A stretch of 6,705 bases of DNA from JAAYZB01 sp937958685 (GTDB lineage Bacteria > Bacillota_I > Bacilli_A > Izemoplasmatales > Hujiaoplasmataceae), in assembly GCA_036824265.1 (NCBI GenBank), contig DAITAL010000064.1, forward strand, positions 1-6,705. Direction: 5' to 3'. Position 1 is the stretch's first letter, and the number at the start of each line of letters is the position of its first letter. The notes under the pieces were generated by a model. It was not told where the DNA came from. It searched no databases and saw only the letters and a program-made list of their open reading frames with translations. A program made the position numbers and the translations under genes. Positions 6,330 to 6,705 of this stretch are shown piece after piece.

Positions 6330-6705
6330 TCACTCCTCTTCAAAAAAGACAGAGGTTGCCGTGAATTGAAATGCGAATTGCTTCAACGTGGAGTTGTATC
6401 CCGCATCGTCCAACGTGAGGAACCAACGGTTTCCAATAGCCGCATCATCTAAAGCTTCGATGGCGGATCGGACCGATTGATGCGTTCTGGGCTTGTTCGT
6501 ATAAATCGTGACTTCGACACGGACAGTTTGTGATCGCGTATCGCCATCTGCGAAATCCAGTGGGACAATGGAACGAACGCCCCAAAACACGTAGCTTTCC
6601 TTGGTGGATCCGCCATTGTTCGGAACGACTTCCTCCCAGAAGATCAGCCTTGTTTCGGTTTTGATTTGATCTTGAGTGAGGCTTTGCCCGTTGACAAATC
6701 CAGCT
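6330..6705 (-). CDS. Head-tail joining or tail-terminator-like protein (5' end outside window)
   Basis: The frame enters from the right edge and ends at the TGA at 6332-6330, giving at least 124 residues. An in-frame GTG at 6590 is not a credible start, because the frame stays open with sensible protein sequence to the window edge and there is no binding site before that GTG. The visible part has LIFWEEVVP, then DFADGDTRSQTVRVEVTIYT, a helix (HQSVRSAIEALDDA), and a closing strand pair RWFLTLDDA...LKQFAFQFTATSVFF. This strand-helix-strand order with a FAD-x-VRVEV-x-IYT-like core resembles tail terminator (TrP, lambda gpU-like) proteins. Its place before the gp10-like gene would instead suggest head closure or another neck protein, so the role is left open. 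Its last codons (GAA GAG GAG) form the ribosome binding site of the next gene. Confidence 0.6.
   Translation of the reverse strand, partial: AGFVNGQSLTQDQIKTETRLIFWEEVVPNNGGSTKESYVFWGVRSIVPLDFADGDTRSQTVRVEVTIYTNKPRTHQSVRSAIEALDDAAIGNRWFLTLDDAGYNSTLKQFAFQFTATSVFFEEE
6333..6338 (-). promoter_or_regulatory. Ribosome binding site that sets the gp10-like start
   Basis: GAGGAG on the minus strand ends seven bases before the ATG at 6325. It lies within the last Glu codons of the upstream gene and inside the longer TTG-started frame, so it decides for the ATG and a 129-residue product. Confidence 0.8.

Noticed and set aside
5936..6332. TGA read as Trp (Mollicutes-type code)
   Set aside because: TGA acts as the stop at 6332, 5938 and 1929, each placed at a tight junction with the next ATG, and Trp codons seen in the genes are TGG.
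6326..6343. TTG start giving a 135-residue gp10-like protein
   Set aside because: The extra six codons contain the AGGAG binding site itself, which points to the ATG at 6325.
1..6705. An undescribed defence system or other accessory cargo
   Set aside because: Every frame with support belongs to the tail module; no gene of defence, toxin, integrase or transposase type is visible on either strand.

Overview
The window is part of a tail morphogenesis module from a long-tailed, non-contractile (siphovirus-type) phage or prophage. Every gene lies on the minus strand, so transcription runs from base 6705 towards base 1. The likely host is a low- to mid-GC Gram-positive bacterium (Bacillota or a relative). 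I infer this from the strong AGGAGG-type ribosome binding sites, the phi13-family look of the major tail protein, and the Dit/Tal type of tail tip. TGA works as a stop codon and Trp uses TGG, so the genetic code looks standard. Species, and whether this is a free phage or a prophage, cannot be decided from the window.

Layout in order of transcription: (1) 6705-6330, 3' part of a head-tail joining or tail-terminator-like protein; (2) 6325-5936, HK97 gp10-like tail completion protein; (3) 5939-5328, major tail tube protein; (4) 5315-4938, tail assembly chaperone G, whose stop codon directly follows an A AAA AAC slippery heptamer, and a -1 frameshift there extends translation to 4648 as a G-T fusion; (5) 4631-2685, tape measure protein with coiled coil, TP901-like core and hydrophobic segments; (6) 2685-1927, distal tail protein Dit; (7) 1927-287, tail-associated baseplate hub (Tal); (8) 284 to beyond base 1, the start of a coiled-coil protein with an internal repeat.

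The genes form one compact unit. Gaps are 2 to 16 bases and three junctions overlap at start/stop codons (ATGA, TAATG, TGATG). I see no promoter, terminator, RNA gene, mobile element or CRISPR array, and no gene-free stretch over 20 bases. In the known scheme for such phages, G and GT chaperones coat the tape measure protein, the tube protein polymerises around it from the Dit/Tal tip, and the gp10-like and terminator proteins close the tail and join it to the head. The most notable points are the textbook frameshift site with a dnaX-like upstream Shine-Dalgarno element, the unusual position of the terminator-like gene before gp10, the lack of a ribosome binding site for dit and tal (suggesting translational coupling), the repeat in the last gene, and a marked excess of GATC.
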